In this document: positions 46,243 through 58,599 of the stretch, piece after piece | Layout: every line of letters starts with the position of its first letter | How positions within the stretch are numbered: position 1 is the stretch's first letter | Assembly: GCA_000733355.1 (NCBI GenBank) | Contig: JNVV01000025.1 | Location: forward strand, 13,650-77,649 | DNA length: 64,000 bases | Reading direction: 5' to 3' | From: Falciphora oryzae | Lineage: Eukaryota > Ascomycota > Sordariomycetes > Magnaporthales > Magnaporthaceae | The notes under the pieces: generated by a model | The model's input: the letters and a program-made list of their open reading frames with translations, nothing else | What the model was told of the DNA's origin: nothing | Database searches by the model: none | Made by a program: the position numbers and the translations under genes

Positions 46243-46989
46243 GGGACTAGATCCTGCTCCTGCAGGCGAGCGGATCAGCTTGTGGTGCTCGTTCTCTTCC
46301 GGATTCGCTATAGCGAAAAAGAAAAAGAAGGAAAAGAAGCCTCTTGGTGTAGACGAATCAAGGAGGAAGGAAGAAAGCGTCTCCTCCAATCTCGACGGGG
46401 CCTGGACCTCTTTCTCTCTTTCAGCTCTTCTCGGGTAAGCAAGAGGGGGGCTAGTGCTGCAACCGTTCTGCCTGCGAATCGAGGAAAACTCAGTCCCCGC
46501 ACATGAGGGAGGGGGGCTTTTCCTACGCAGTCTTATCTTGGCGTGCCCGGTGCGTTGCTTTGTGTGTGTGTGTGTGTGTGCGCTTTTTCTCGTCACTGCC
46601 GGGCCTCTGCACCTGGCCTTTCCTTCGGGAAAAGCAAGATGGTGATAAGTACTCAATCGGGGGACTCGAAGGCCCACGTGGGCCAAGGAAATACTTCGCA
46701 GCCTGGGTAACCTAGGCCGGGCTCCTGAAATCCCGGCATGGCTCCGCAGGAAAGAGACATGCCCTCCAGTTCCCCCGTGGAGATTCGGTTGTCCCGTGGT
46801 GCTTCGGTAGCCGAGCCGAAGGGCTTGCTCTGCTGCGTCACGGAAACAAATCTTAGCAATGGAATCCTATCAACGCCAACTAGGAGTGGGAGGGCACGTA
46901 CCCCTCCCTCATGGAAGAAGGCGGAATCCCTTTGACCGTTCCCGATCTGCAAACTCCCGCCGATTTCCACACTTTTCTCGCTGTGACTT
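46243..46989. other. Upstream region of SDR gene
   Basis: Contains the SDR promoter, an A-rich run at about 46316-46332 and a (TG)n microsatellite at about 46560-46580. No gene. Confidence 0.5.
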
Positions 46990-49115
46990 GCAGCTAAATG
47001 CGACTTGATCGTTTTTGATACGTCTTGCATGAGGGAAAAGGATACCTGCCTTAGCCTGCTAGAAGCTGAAAAGGTCAGGGCCCCAGTCGTCGAGCCCATT
47101 CCCCGGCACCGTGAGCATGCCGAAGCCGCTGCCCAACCTCTTTCTCCTTCACCCTTGCCGGCTCCCCTTCCGGACGCCATCTCGTCCTTCCACGCCATCT
47201 TCATGTTTTGGGACGCGCCCAGCCACGACTTAACCGCGTGCAGCTGCCGCCGGTACACCTCGAACCGTGCAAAGTCGGGCTCGTTGGGCGACGGGCCCGC
47301 CGATGCCGCTTCGTGGACGAGGAGCGAGGTTAAGTGGAAGTGTTGAAGAACCGACGCTATTTTTTTCGCGGGCTTTAATCCGGTTAGAGCCAAGAGGCGG
47401 CTGGCTGGTTCCGACAACTTGCTTTTCCCCAGTGGTCGACACGATGATTTTATGTAGTTGAGCCGATCTTATCCTTTCCGATGATGGACTGCAGCTGCGC
47501 CCGGAGGGCTAAGAGGTAGAACTGGGGTAGCTCGCGCCCCCTGATGCAGCTGGTCCACGATTGGCTGCATCCGGACCAGCGCAACAAAGTATCCTGTCCT
47601 GGTCTAGCGTGCTTCGCTGCGCGAGATGCGCGAGGTAACCATCGAGATACGATGTCCAGCTCAGGCCCGGAGCGCCGTTGAGGGTGTGTGCGGTCCTATC
47701 GAAGGGGGCGTGTAATTTTTTTTTTTTTTTTTTTTTTGTTAGGCGATGCATTAGCGGGCAAGATCTGTAGATGGGACGGGATTGTCTGACACCGGAGTGA
47801 CCAGAAAGGCGCCCAGCACTGCCCGGCGGTCCTCGTTCGTGAGTTCTCTTCTCGAGCTGGTGGCGTTAGTGCGCACGCAACGGAGCGTGGACGTTCTCAG
47901 CCGGTGGTTTGTGCAGGGCTAAATCGCAGACCATCAACACTGCGAGCTGCGAGTACAAGCCGGTGTGGACTTTGTCCCTCCGCTGCAAGTGCGACCAGGC
48001 AAGGAAGGCGAGCAGGCCCAGCAGCAGATCCAAGGACTTTTCCTGGTCTGCCACGACCCGCTGAAAAACGATGCTGGGGATTTTGTCACCGAGCGCTAGG
48101 CGCCTGCGGGGCGATGCAGATGTCGTGTTCATGATGTTTAGCCACAGAAACGGGTGCGTGGTCTGGAGCTGCGACGCGGTCATGTACGGCGGGAGGTAGA
48201 CAAAGGGGAAGAATGGCTACGCGGCAGTTGACGTTAGCGGCCACGGCCCTTCCCCGGCCATTTTCATGCGTCTTCCTTACGATCGTGTCCTCCTGGAACC
48301 GACGCAGTGACTCCTCGGCCTCGTGGCCCATGCCAGGCCACTCCGGCGGCGACACGGGGGCCGAGGCTGGCGTCGACATGGTGGGGCCGACAGACGCGCC
48401 TCCGGATGAGGCCGGGGTCAGCATGAATAGGGCGGGCCTGTCGCCCATAATGCTGTCCGGCTCGGGCTCGTGCTCGGCGTCGGACTGCGGCCCGGCCGCC
48501 TCGGCATCTTCGACGGTTAGGTCTCTCCTGGCCGTCGCCGTTCCCTCCGATTGGGACGACGACCCACTGGTGCCCAGCACATTCCGCGCCCGGAGGGCAG
48601 AGAGGAGGTCGCCGAACCTCCCCCCAAGCGTTGTCGCGCGCGATGCCTCGAGCCTCCTCGATTGCTTGTGCCGTCGAGTCAGTGTTGGCGGGGTGCATCG
48701 TTTGTTGGGTCGGTGGCATCTGCGTATGGCGCCATTGCGTCAGGCTGGCCTGGGCCTCCTTGTTAGACAATATCGAAATTTATCCAAGGGTGAAACTAGA
48801 AACTGCCATGGCATGCCGCCGGGGACAGACGAGCCGGCCAAAGCAGCAGAGGCTGTGCGCCTTGTGCGACTGCCGGGTGGTGGGACGTCACGCATAGCAG
48901 CACCAACCAAAGCTCTCATGGTAGGACAAGGGGGAGAAGCCGAGATGCCGTCGCATACCTCTCGCAGCCCTGGCCGTTCTCACGATACCCGCATTTGCAT
49001 TCCACACGAGCGCAGTTCCCGCATGCGGGCCCGTTGTCCGCGCCGCCTGCGGCGGTGCTACATTGAAGGTGGTTGCTGCTACAGCTTCTCGCGACGCGGC
49101 AGGATCCATATCAGG
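46990..49115 (-). pseudogene. Decayed Zn2Cys6-type transcription factor
   Basis: Minus-strand pieces in the order of a fungal regulator. A Cys-rich stretch at about 49110-48960 (GPACGNCARVECKCGY) precedes a basic-to-acidic linker with RRLEASRATTLGG and FGDLLSALRARN, running to ESLRRFQEDTI at 48283. A clean 62 bp GT-AG intron with GCTAAC branch motif leads to PFFPFVYLPPYMTASQLQTT and HPFLWLNIMN. The frame runs to LALHKPPAENVHAPL. There a one-base frameshift near 47876-47883 gives a stop, while CVRTNATSSRRELTNEDRRA and VLGAFLVTP continue in the next frame. Further pieces (LSWTSYLDGYLAHLAQRSTL, QFYLLALRAQLQSIIGK, QHFHLTSLLVHEA, FARFEVYRRQLHAVKSWL) lie downstream in shifting frames, one across a 22-base A tract. 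Several faults make this a pseudogene, although the first frameshift alone could be a sequencing error. Confidence 0.7.
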
Positions 49116-49772
49116 CCAGGAGGAAGGAGAGCGACGTCTCAAGGCGGCAGTTGGCGATGGCTGGACCCGCGGGCATGCTGGCTTGCAAAAGCCGAACCAA
49201 TGCCGCGCAGGAGGGGAATGGGGCCTGTCGCCCAGGAGCCAGAGTGGGGCGCCAAGGTCCGCGACAGGGCTGGACACAAATGGAAGCCCCAAGTTTGATG
49301 CGTCCCGTGCCGAGTAAACGTTGACGCACAGATCCACCCACACCCTTTCGACATACACCACCGCTGCCGAGTGCGTCCGCAGTGTTAAACTGAACTGGGT
49401 TAAGACTTGATTGCTTAGATTAGTTGGGAGGCCGCGACCGTGTTGCAACAGTCGCGACGTTCCACTCTAGCCTACAGGATGGGTTCCGTGATTGACCACC
49501 ACGTAGGTCGGATAAGCCGACTTGCCGATCGCCCTCTTCCAACACGCAGAACCACCTCGCCGATATGTTGACAAAGCACTGTTGGTGCTAGAATGCACAC
49601 TCGAAAGGCCGAATTTCGCGAGTTTGACTACTACCGGTCGCCAAGCCATGACAAATCCAGCTCTGCTTGCGGCAAGTGATCCTAATATCGAAACAAGGTC
49701 CTACAAGGTAGGAGACATGCGTGCAGACTTGATTGTCTTCAGGAAGAGATCGCGGCGCGCTTGACGCGACCG
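49116..49772. other. Boundary stretch with a short open frame
   Basis: An 80-codon plus-strand frame at 49522-49764 ends 9 bp before an LTR-like sequence and has an ordinary composition. It may be a gene fragment cut by that insertion. I do not recognise it. Confidence 0.35.
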
Positions 49773-50088
49773 CGATGTCCCACCTTGTACGGTGGGGCAC
49801 GTGATACAGGGTAGGCCACGTGACCCCAGTTGGAAATCCCGACTGGAGACGTTATCTCCAACAGGAGACGCAAACCGCAAGCGGTTCGCCCAAAAGAGCC
49901 TTGAGGAACGAACTTAGATATAGAAAGAGAAATTTTCAAAAAGCGCTGGAGCCATTCGTATGCACAAACCTTTTTTATTTGCAAGATTTGCACATGGAAG
50001 TTCGGCAGTGGCGGCAGCAGGGCTGGGATTGGTGGGTGGTTGGTAGCTTACCCCACCATCTCAACTTACCGGACCAGGTTATACGATG
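49773..50088 (+). repeat. Probable decayed LTR (third family)
   Basis: Starts TGTCCCACCTTGTACGG with an inverted GTCCCACC/GGTGGGGC pair and two CACGTG boxes. It ends in a tract with CTTACCGGACCAGGTTATA, a layout I associate with fungal LTRs. The 3' boundary is approximate and no target duplication is visible. It marks the switch from gene island to AT-rich block. Confidence 0.45.
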
Positions 50089-51150
50089 CTAATATAATAT
50101 GCTAAAAACGATTATAAAAGGGATAAGACCATAACGCGCCATTCGAATTCACATTTAAAACAAAAATGCAAAAATATCCGGTTTAATATATTTAAAAATA
50201 AAAAAGATACAGTTTTTTTTATTTATATTATCGCGAGAACCATAGCGACGCGTCGGGTGCGGTTCGAATTTTATTGCGACGGCGCCCCCGATAGCCTAAA
50301 GTTTATTTATAAGGTCCTACAGGATTTCGTTACGACCCGAGCTTAAGCCTAACAAAATGTTGAGTACTAGGGTCGGTTTGGAAGCGCGCTAGTGCCTATT
50401 ATGAAAGAGTACGAAGCGACCTGCCGAGCAGTTTCCGGTCCGTTTTGCGGAATTTGCGGCTCGCTTATTGCGACCGTTTTGCAAACGCTTATATTTTTTT
50501 TTGATAGAGCGGAGGATTTTTTCGTGGGGGTGTTTGTTAGCGGCTTATGTAGGAAAAGCGAATGCGAATTTTAAACGCGACGCGACGTCCAAAAGGAGAT
50601 GTTTGAAGTTGGTGTAAAGGGTTAGACGTGCGTGGAAATTACGATTTGCAAAGTATGTGGAAAGATGAAAGGGATAATAAGGTGCGGGCGGTGCAAAGTT
50701 ATAGCATATTGTAGGAAAAAGCATTAAAAGCAAAATTGGAAAATATATAAGAGAATGTGTACGTTTAAAAGCGAGGAAAGTGCTTTGTAAAGGGTGGATG
50801 TTTCGGGAGAGGCAGGGCTTTAACCGGCTGGTATGAAATGAGGGTTAAAACAGATTGATAGTGCTTATAATTGGAAGGCGACGTGTTAGGTTTTTTTTTT
50901 TTTTTTTTTAGTTTAGGGAGAGAAGTGGGATTGTTATATACATATTCGCCCGCTTAAATTACGTTTGTAACCTTTTTGGGGGATAACGGTTACGATGCGG
51001 GCGAAAGTCGCTATTAAGGTCCGGGAAGGGGACTGACGTAAGAAAGGATTTTATAGGGTTAGCCGCGGTTGAAAAAGAAGGAGGGCTAAGTGAGGATTTC
51101 GTGACATTTTGTACGTGCGGTAGGCTAAAACGAGATTTTGTTGGATTCCG
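50089..51150. other. AT-rich RIP-decayed DNA, no gene
   Basis: Stops in all frames and a T tract at about 50891-50909. A short plus frame at 50392-50574 has a CGICG motif but resembles no known protein. Confidence 0.45.
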
Positions 51151-52020
51151 CGAAGATGGGTTTTCGTTAGGCGGGTTTGCAATTTTATTAGCGGGTTTTA
51201 ATGGACGAGGTTTTTTCGAAAGCGTAGATGGAGTTGTTCGACCTTTTTAACGGGCAGATCGTTTAAAAGGTGGAGTTGTAGTTGAGGCCGGCGTGGCTGG
51301 GGTTGAGGTAGCCGAGGTAGGCTTTGGTAAGTAGGCCAAATCGAGGACGCGGAGAGCGAGCTGGTTCGTGTTTGTGGTGCGGCTAGTTACTTTGGTAATA
51401 ACGTTGAGCAAATTTCCCGTTGGAGGGATTTTGACCTTTTCCTAACGCTTTGTGTTTTGTAGGAAGCAGGCGACCGAAAAAGGAACCGGCGCAGCTTTTA
51501 AAGTGTTGTAAACGGAGGTTTCGAGGGTGAAGCGGCGGGGTTCCGAAGGACCCGGGGGATTGTTAAAGCGAGCCGATACAAAGCTAATAATGGTTACTAT
51601 CGGGCACCATTTTTTAGGCAAGTAACGGCGGTATTCGTTAAAGTTGGACATTTCCCTTAGGTGCTTAGGCAGGTTAGCCGGGGCGAGGCCGGGTATAGGC
51701 GTAGGACATACTTTATTAAGCTAAGGGTTTAGACGCTGATTTCTAAGGCGCCGTTTGCAGACAGGGGGGCGGAGAAGCGGCCGTCGGCGTAGAAGAAGGT
51801 GTTAGGAATGTAAAGGCCCCGCTTTTTTCGCGTTAAATAGGCATAAATGCGCGTGCGAATGGGCTTAACGTCGATTCGAGAACTATAAAAACCGTCCTTT
51901 TCGAAAATGTTAATTTCGGCCTGGATTTCCACGTAATTGGGTGTGTTTTTCCGGTTCGGATTATTTGTGATATTGTTTATAAAGTTTCGCAAATAGATAG
52001 TATTTAAAAACGTCGGTTGC
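51150..52020 (-). pseudogene. Decayed Helitron-associated OB-fold (RPA-like) gene
   Basis: Minus-strand pieces include NYVEIQAEINIFEKDGFYSS, GLYIPNTFFYADGRFSAPLS, EYRRYLPKKWCPIVTIISFV, RRFTLETSVYNTLKAA, FSVACFLQNTKR and, in another frame, TNTNQLALRVLDLAYLP. They are followed by a Pro/Thr/Ser-rich tail. I recognise these as the accessory protein that accompanies fungal Helitrons, probably an OB-fold/RPA-like single-strand DNA binder; that function is inferred. Its N-terminus is interrupted at 52021 by a solo LTR. It reads away from the Rep/helicase gene on the other strand. Stop codons and frameshifts throughout indicate decay. Confidence 0.5.
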
Positions 52021-52306
52021 TGTAACAAGGGGTCAAAGACGGCTTGGAGAAAGAATCTCTATATTGCAGATAATCTTTCTATGGGCTCAAAAGATGCTTG
52101 AGGAAGAAGGAATCTTTCATGGAGGACATAGGAGATGGCAGGGTTTATATAAACCACCCTGTAATCCGTGCGAAGTATTGAGTACATGATTCACACTGCC
52201 CCTCCGGCCTTCGGCCTTTGGGCCTCGGGGCCGTTGGGCACCTATACCGGTTCCCGGACCTTCTGTGGGGCCGATTAGGTGAGTCCACAGGTTCTTCCGT
52301 GTGACA
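52021..52306. mobile_element. Solo LTR (family 1) with 5-bp target duplication
   Basis: A 286 bp unit starting TGTAACAAGG and ending GTGTGACA, flanked by GTTGC at 52016-52020 and GTTGC at 52307-52311. It has a TATATAAACC box, read in either direction, and a GGCCTTCGGCC-rich palindromic section. It is less decayed than the sequence it sits in. Other copies are at 1-106 (inverted) and 63493-63778. Confidence 0.9.
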
Positions 52307-52311
52307 GTTGC

Positions 52312-53240
52312 CGAAATATATTAATAAAGGTTAAAGGCTGTAGGAATGTGTGGTAGCTAGTGATAAAATAGGAGGTGAGTTAAATGAATAAAGCGGATTT
52401 GGGATAAAAAGTTGCTTATTTAGTTTTATAGCTGTTTGAAAGTTTTAGCTAGCATTGTTTATCGTTAAGAAATGGATGTGAAAAGGGACTATTAGATATA
52501 ACCGCTTGTGTTCTACGGCTGGATGTTCGAATTGCAGGTTATGTGGTCCGTTAATTTGTTAAGCGTATAGGAGAATCGAAACGGTTTGTGCAATAGCTAT
52601 CCGAAGCTAGCCGCGGTAAGCTAAGGGTAGGTTAGGGGTTAGGGTTAGTTGAGGTTAATTAAGGTTAGCTGTGGCCTTTTAATCATATAGCTTTTTATAC
52701 CTTAATTATATAGCTTTAATTTTGATCGTATGGTTCCGTTCGGCGGCAAAGCCGGTAAAAGGTTTGTGGTAAGAAAAATGGTGAGGCTGTTAAGGTCCGA
52801 AGCTGGTAGCAGTGTGCTAGGAGAGCTAATTGGTGCGGAGGTATGCGCTAGGGGTAGGGGTGACAGTATAGAGTTAAGTGTGGGATTTGGGAAACTGGGA
52901 TCGGGTAATCGTTGGTGTATTGAACTTTGTATCGAGGCTGTGGAGCGTGTAGGAGAGGGTTCCGAGCGTTTGGGTGGGAAAGGATGTCGGTGCCGAGCAG
53001 AGGCATAAACGGAGGGAGGAATGCTATAGAAAGGGAGTAGGTAAAAGAGTGCAAAGAGACGGAAAAGGCCGGAAAAGTAACTTCGGGGGGCGGGAGGGCA
53101 CGGCGAAACGGGGTGTAATATTGTAATGGTATCGGTTTCGGATTAAAGATCGTTTTGGAACGAAATAATGGACGTAAATACTTTTAGTAAGAATAAATTA
53201 AAGTCGATATAAACGGAGCCGGCCGAAGCTCCTAAGTTTT
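52312..53240. other. AT-rich DNA between LTR and Helitron coding region
   Basis: No gene recognised. It includes a short telomere-like run, GGTTAGGGGTTAGGGTTAG, at about 52630-52648. A plus frame at 52730-53008 is not protein-like to me. Confidence 0.4.
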
Positions 53241-54049
53241 ACCTGATTTTTTCTATCGTTTGGACAAGCGCAATCGCAAAAACGTAGCACTAGCGGGTTT
53301 AAGGATTTAAATATCGGCGGACGTATTCGAAATCGCATATAGTAATAACGAGCGGAGAGGCTAGCGACGCTTCGGCGTTTGCAGGACTAGGGATCCGCAT
53401 ATCAGCCGACGTTTTCGAAGCATTCCAAAGGGAGTACGAATAGGTAAAGGCAAAGGGGGGGTTTTGACGACGGCGGATTCGGAAGCCGGGAAGGTTTTCC
53501 CTAAGGGATACGGCGGTTGCGGACTAAAATAGTTGGGCGACAAGCGACCCAAGTGAAGGACCGATAAATTTTTCGCTTTTAAAAACGGCAAGCCGTATTT
53601 GGGGCGGAAATAAGGTTTAATATTACCAATGGGCGGGTAAAGGCATAGGTTTTTGCAACAAACTTTGCGCAGCAGCTCGTATGGTAAGCGATTGGGATAA
53701 AGCTATAGTAAAGTTAAATAGGTTAATTTACAAACGAGCCTAGCAGGTTGGACGACGTAAAATTAAGGAATCGGTTAACCCTATCGAACCGGACGACCTG
53801 GTAAATCTAAAGGCCTGGTTTTATAAGGATTTATACGTTAAAAAAAACGACCGCGAAAGGTTTGCCCTGCTTTTTAGGAAGCTAGCCGTTGCGGATTTGC
53901 TAGCCGGTTTCGGGTTTAATAAATTCGGGCTTGTGGTGCGAAAGGAACAAAAGCAATCGGGGAGCGTTTTAAAGGGTGGTGTGTTTATGGAGGTTGACGT
54001 GATTAAATCGAGCTAGCCACTTTAGGGGCCGAAAAAAGAGACGGAAAGT

Positions 54050-57000
54050 TTACGCAACCGGTTCTATCGCTTCGATGCGCGCAATCGCGAGAACGTGGCG
54101 CGCGCTGGATTGAATATCCGGACGTCCGCTAATATTTTCGAAGAGGGCTAACGGCAGTATAAATCGGTTAGGACGGAGAGGCAGGCCCGGCAGAGGACCG
54201 CAGGGACGACACCGGAGCCTCCGTCCCGCGCCGGCAAAGCCGGGGGTGTGGCGGAGTTGGAGGCCCGTGCTTTTCCCGAAGGGGCGGGGCCGAGTCGTCC
54301 GGAAGGACGGAAAAAAGCGGGCTTTCGCAACGCAAATTAACCAGCGCTAAAGCGAACGAGGACGGCAGTCCCGCGAAAAAGGGGTGAGGAAGAACAGGCA
54401 CGGGATTTCGCGAGCGTTTTGGGCGCTTTTGACGAAGAGTTCGCGGAAAAGGAGCGGCTTTCGCGCGGGCAGGAATGGTGTGCGTTTATGCCGTACGAGA
54501 GGAAGGTGAAAACGGTTTAGGACTTTTATAAGGCGTTTTATGATACGAGGACGTTGCCGATTTTTACTTGTATGTTTTGTTATCGCAAGTATAGCAGGTC
54601 CGAGCTGGAAGAGGTGGATTGAGATTAGTAAGCGGCAAATCCGGTTAAAAAGCGTAACGGTTCGCTTTTTAAATGCCGCCGGTGCTTCCCAATGGGGGAA
54701 AAGATTTAAAGGTGTGGTAATTGCGTTCGGCACCTGGCCAGGGGCACTTTATCCCCGGTAGCGCAGCTGTACGCTTAATTGGGATGCGAATATATGTTTC
54801 CGGACGAGTTAAAGGGCTTAACGCCAATCGAGGAGAAGCTTATCGCGTTAAATTCGTGCTACGGTTTTATTACTAAATATAGTATCCTATAAGGACCCCG
54901 GTAAAATGCGAAATATTTGAGGTACGTTAAAGGGCATATTACCGTATTCCTTAATAACGTGCAAAAGTTCGCAGCAAAAGTTTTGCCGCATTTGCTGGTT
55001 AAAGTTATGGATAATATTTATATGTCGTGGCAGGGCCCGGAGAAACCGGCGCCGAATGATTTTTCGATGCTGCTATCGGTGCGGCGCCGTATTGTTAAAA
55101 GGGCATTGTTGTGGCTAACGAAGCATAACCCTTTATACGCTAACGTCGATATCGATATAGCGGAAATAGATAGTTGGGAAGCCCCGCCGTATAGCGTGCC
55201 GTCTTAAATTTATAACCGATTGGAACGGAACGAGCTTTCGGCAAAAGAAAAAACGCAAACTGCGTATATCGTCCCGCCAATTAAGCGTGGCTTTAACGAT
55301 CCGGGCCCGGTAAACATCTAGGAAATTATAGCATTATTGGGCGAAAAGTAGGATAGGTTTGGGGACGCAGCCGGGGACGATCCTGCCCCCGTGGAAAAAG
55401 TAGCCGGTAGGTTTGACAATAGTTATAATTGGGTGCACGAAATTGGATCGTCCGGCATGTTTAGTTTAAATTGCCGGCTAGATATCGCGGATATGGAGAC
55501 GTTGCGGTATTTTTTAGGGTCCGTAGGCGAAGGCGCTTACGGGGAGCAAACGCGAAAAGCCGCTTGGATAGGGTCGGCCGAGGTGTGGCACGGGTGCGCG
55601 GCCGAAACGTATATTGTGGTTTTCCGGGGCCAAAACTTTGCGGATTTTTTTAATCCGTGGTTTTTGGCAAAAGCATTTTTTAATTTGTTCCCGTTAGGCA
55701 AAGGCGGTTTTCGGTAGGCCGAGGAATGCGTTATGGGTGCAAAAGGGGAAGCGACCCCGATTACCGACGTAGAAGCCGCGGCGTAACGCCTCCTGTCGTT
55801 ACGGAATATAACTTTGGAGGTTTGGGCTAAACTGGTACTTTAGCGTTACGGCGGCCGGTTTGCAACATATCCCGTATTCGCTTTTTTCGTTTTTAATATA
55901 AAGGTCCGGTTTAAAAACCGGCGCGTAAGTATAGCTAGCGTACGGAAAAGTGATTTCCCGGATGTGGAAAGCACTATCCAAGCGCTAACGGCGGCGAGGT
56001 TTGAAAAGGCGAAGGTCGAATTGGAAGCTTTCGGGAAAACGATAGATGTAGGCGTTAATCGATTTTTAAGAAGCCTGTCGCTGTACGGTTATCGTTAGCT
56101 AATATCGAGGGAAAGCCGTTTAACGATGCGGCGGAAAATTAAATCCTTTATAATCCGGTACGGTATTTTTGTAATATAGTTTATATTTAACCTTAACGAT
56201 ATTACGAACCCGATAAAGCTTAAGTTCGCGGTATATCGTACCCGCGAAACGGGCGAAGCCGAGGAATTTTTGAAAAATTTTAATCAGGTATATAAAAGGG
56301 CGCGATTCGCGATATCGGACCCCTTTAGCTTTGCTATTTTTTTTTACCGGGAGATTTTTATATTTTTCGAACATTATGTGAGGGTAGGGGAGGATTTGGT
56401 TTTTGGCCGCGTTAGTTAGTACTATGGCGCGGTAAAAACGAACGAAAGGGGTGCGCTTTACCTTTACGGCCTTTTTTGGCTGCAAGGAAACATGCAGCTA
56501 AGCACGCTTTTAAATGATATTTAAGTGGACGACCAAACCGCATACCGGGAACGGGTAGTCGAGTACGTAAATAGTGTTTTTACGGAGGTTCGTTTATTTG
56601 GTAATTGGTAAGTGGCGATACCAATGGGATACGTGCTAACACGTTTAATAGGATTTCGATAAAAAGGTATCCGTGGGAATGCGAGCGGGCAAATCGGTAA
56701 CGTCCGATATATCGTCGCTATTACACAACACGGCCTAATTTGCCGTATCGTTCGAAAAGGAAGCGAATTTTTACGCCGGCGCCATACAGGTCTATATACA
56801 CAGCTTTATATACGTGAAATATTCCATCGGGAAGCAGGAAAAAAGGCGGAATTTTTATAGGTTCGGGGCGCTTTAGAAGCCGGTGGAAAAAACGTGCTTT
56901 ATAAAGGACGGGCTGTTGCGAATTCGACGTGGCCACAGCTTGGTAAACCGCTGGAATAAAGCGATAGCCGTAAGGTTACGATATAACTACGACATATCCT

Positions 57001-57330
57001 TTATTATAACGAAATGCAAAGGTTTGGCGCTTATTTATTACGTAACCAATTATGCCATTAAAGTAGAGGATCCGGTGTGGAAGCGCGTTGTGGCAGCCAA
57101 AGAACTGGTTTAACTTTTGGACGACGGGACGACGAGAGATTAGCCGAATGACGGGCGGGAGAACCGAACGCGGCAGTTCCTTTTGCGAGTCGCTAATAGG
57201 ATTTTTACGGAGCGGGCTTTATCGTAGGTTGAGGTGGTGGCCTATTTTTAGGGGTATGGTACGGAGTTTACGGGCAGCAACGCTTGGACGTTTTTAAACG
57301 TATGCATTTTATACTGGCATATTTTTCGGC
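54050..57330 (+). pseudogene. Helitron Rep region (DUF6570 and Helitron_like_N), decayed
   Basis: Readable blocks in order: RFDARNRENVARAGLNIRTS (about 54070), DFYKAFYDTRTLPIFTCMFC (about 54525), KGHITVFLNNVQKFAAKVLP (about 54930), DNIYMSWQGPEKPAP, RNELSAKEKTQTAYIVPP, SSGMFSLNCRLDIADMETLR, DFPDVESTIQALTAARFEKA, SLSLYGYR and FNLNDITNPIKLKFAVYRTR. Next comes the catalytic HUH region read as RGALYLYGLFWLQG (56459-56467), in which both expected His are Tyr, then NRWNKAIAVRLRYNYDISFI and KGLALIYYVTNYAIKVEDPV. The rolling-circle nuclease is therefore destroyed. Family assignment is by recognition of conserved blocks. Confidence 0.8.
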
Positions 57331-58599
57331 GATGGCCGCTTTTACGGCGTGCAGCTAGCGGGGAGGACGTAAACGACTTTGTAAGAAAGACGGTTTTGTT
57401 AGGAAAAAGCGGAAAAAAAATATCCTTGTTGCAGGCGTATCCGTATCGCGGTCGGCTTTTAGAAGGTTTCGCTTTTTACGATTATATATCGGTGGTAAAG
57501 CTGAAGCGGAAAGGGCAAGGTGTCGCTTGGGGATCGGTGGAACTCGATAGCCGCTAGCTTTTGTTAAAGTTGTGGGTCCAAATGTTGCGGCGGCCGGGAC
57601 AGCAGGCGACTATTTGCTTCGATAGGTACTTTAGCATGGATTTTACCGAGGATAACGACTTTTACTATAGGAGGTATATAACAACCGCCGTATAGCGACC
57701 CCGGTGAAGTATGTAAATAAAGCTTAAAAGAATGAAAGTCGCGAGAAGAGCTGAAAGCTAAGAGCTAACGAACGGCGTTACTGGTTTTAAAGTAGTAGTG
57801 TAATACTTTGCCTTTTTCGTTCCGTAGCAGGCCTTTTTATCTGAAATATCGGGTGAAATAACCGGTATTTGGGATAGGTAGAGGGCGTGTTTTCCCAAAC
57901 GTATTTTATAGCTAGTGGATAATATTTAACTGCTACGGCGATTAGCCGAAAATGTGTCGCAGGATGGTAGGCAGTGGGCGGTGCTGTCCGGTAGGAGCGA
58001 CCTAATCGTCGACGCAATCGAATGGGGCAATACCGTAAGGGACGATATATAAAGCGTAGGGTACCGGCCGGATAAAGTCGGGACGGCGATACGTTTGATA
58101 AACGTATTAAAAAGCGCGATATCCGCGAGGGAAATTACGGCCGGTTTAAAGGAGATTTCCGCGATGGTAGAGAAAATGTACTGGTTTTAAGCGGCTGTTT
58201 TAAATTCGGCGGAGGATTTTTATGGTGCAATCTTTTCCGAAGCCGGGACAAGAAACGTTAGCATTTTAAAGGGGATAGTTTCGGGAGCGGAAATCCTAGG
58301 GCAGGAGCAGTTAAGATTTATTAAAGCCTAGCAAACGGGCCTGTCCCGCGAGCGGGAGAAAGCGATATAAGGAATGCAAAGTAGGTTAGCAGATGGGCTG
58401 GCCATTTACGGAGCCATAACGCGCAACGGGGACGATAGCCCCGGCTAAAAGGACGACTTTGTCGCGGATGCGGATTATATAGCTACGTCCCGGGAGGTTG
58501 ACCCGTTGATAAAGATCCGCTTTGGCCGGTTTATATCGTTTTCCGAAATCGGGAGGCAGGTGGCCGAGTTTTTAACGCTTAACCGAAGATAAAGCATTG

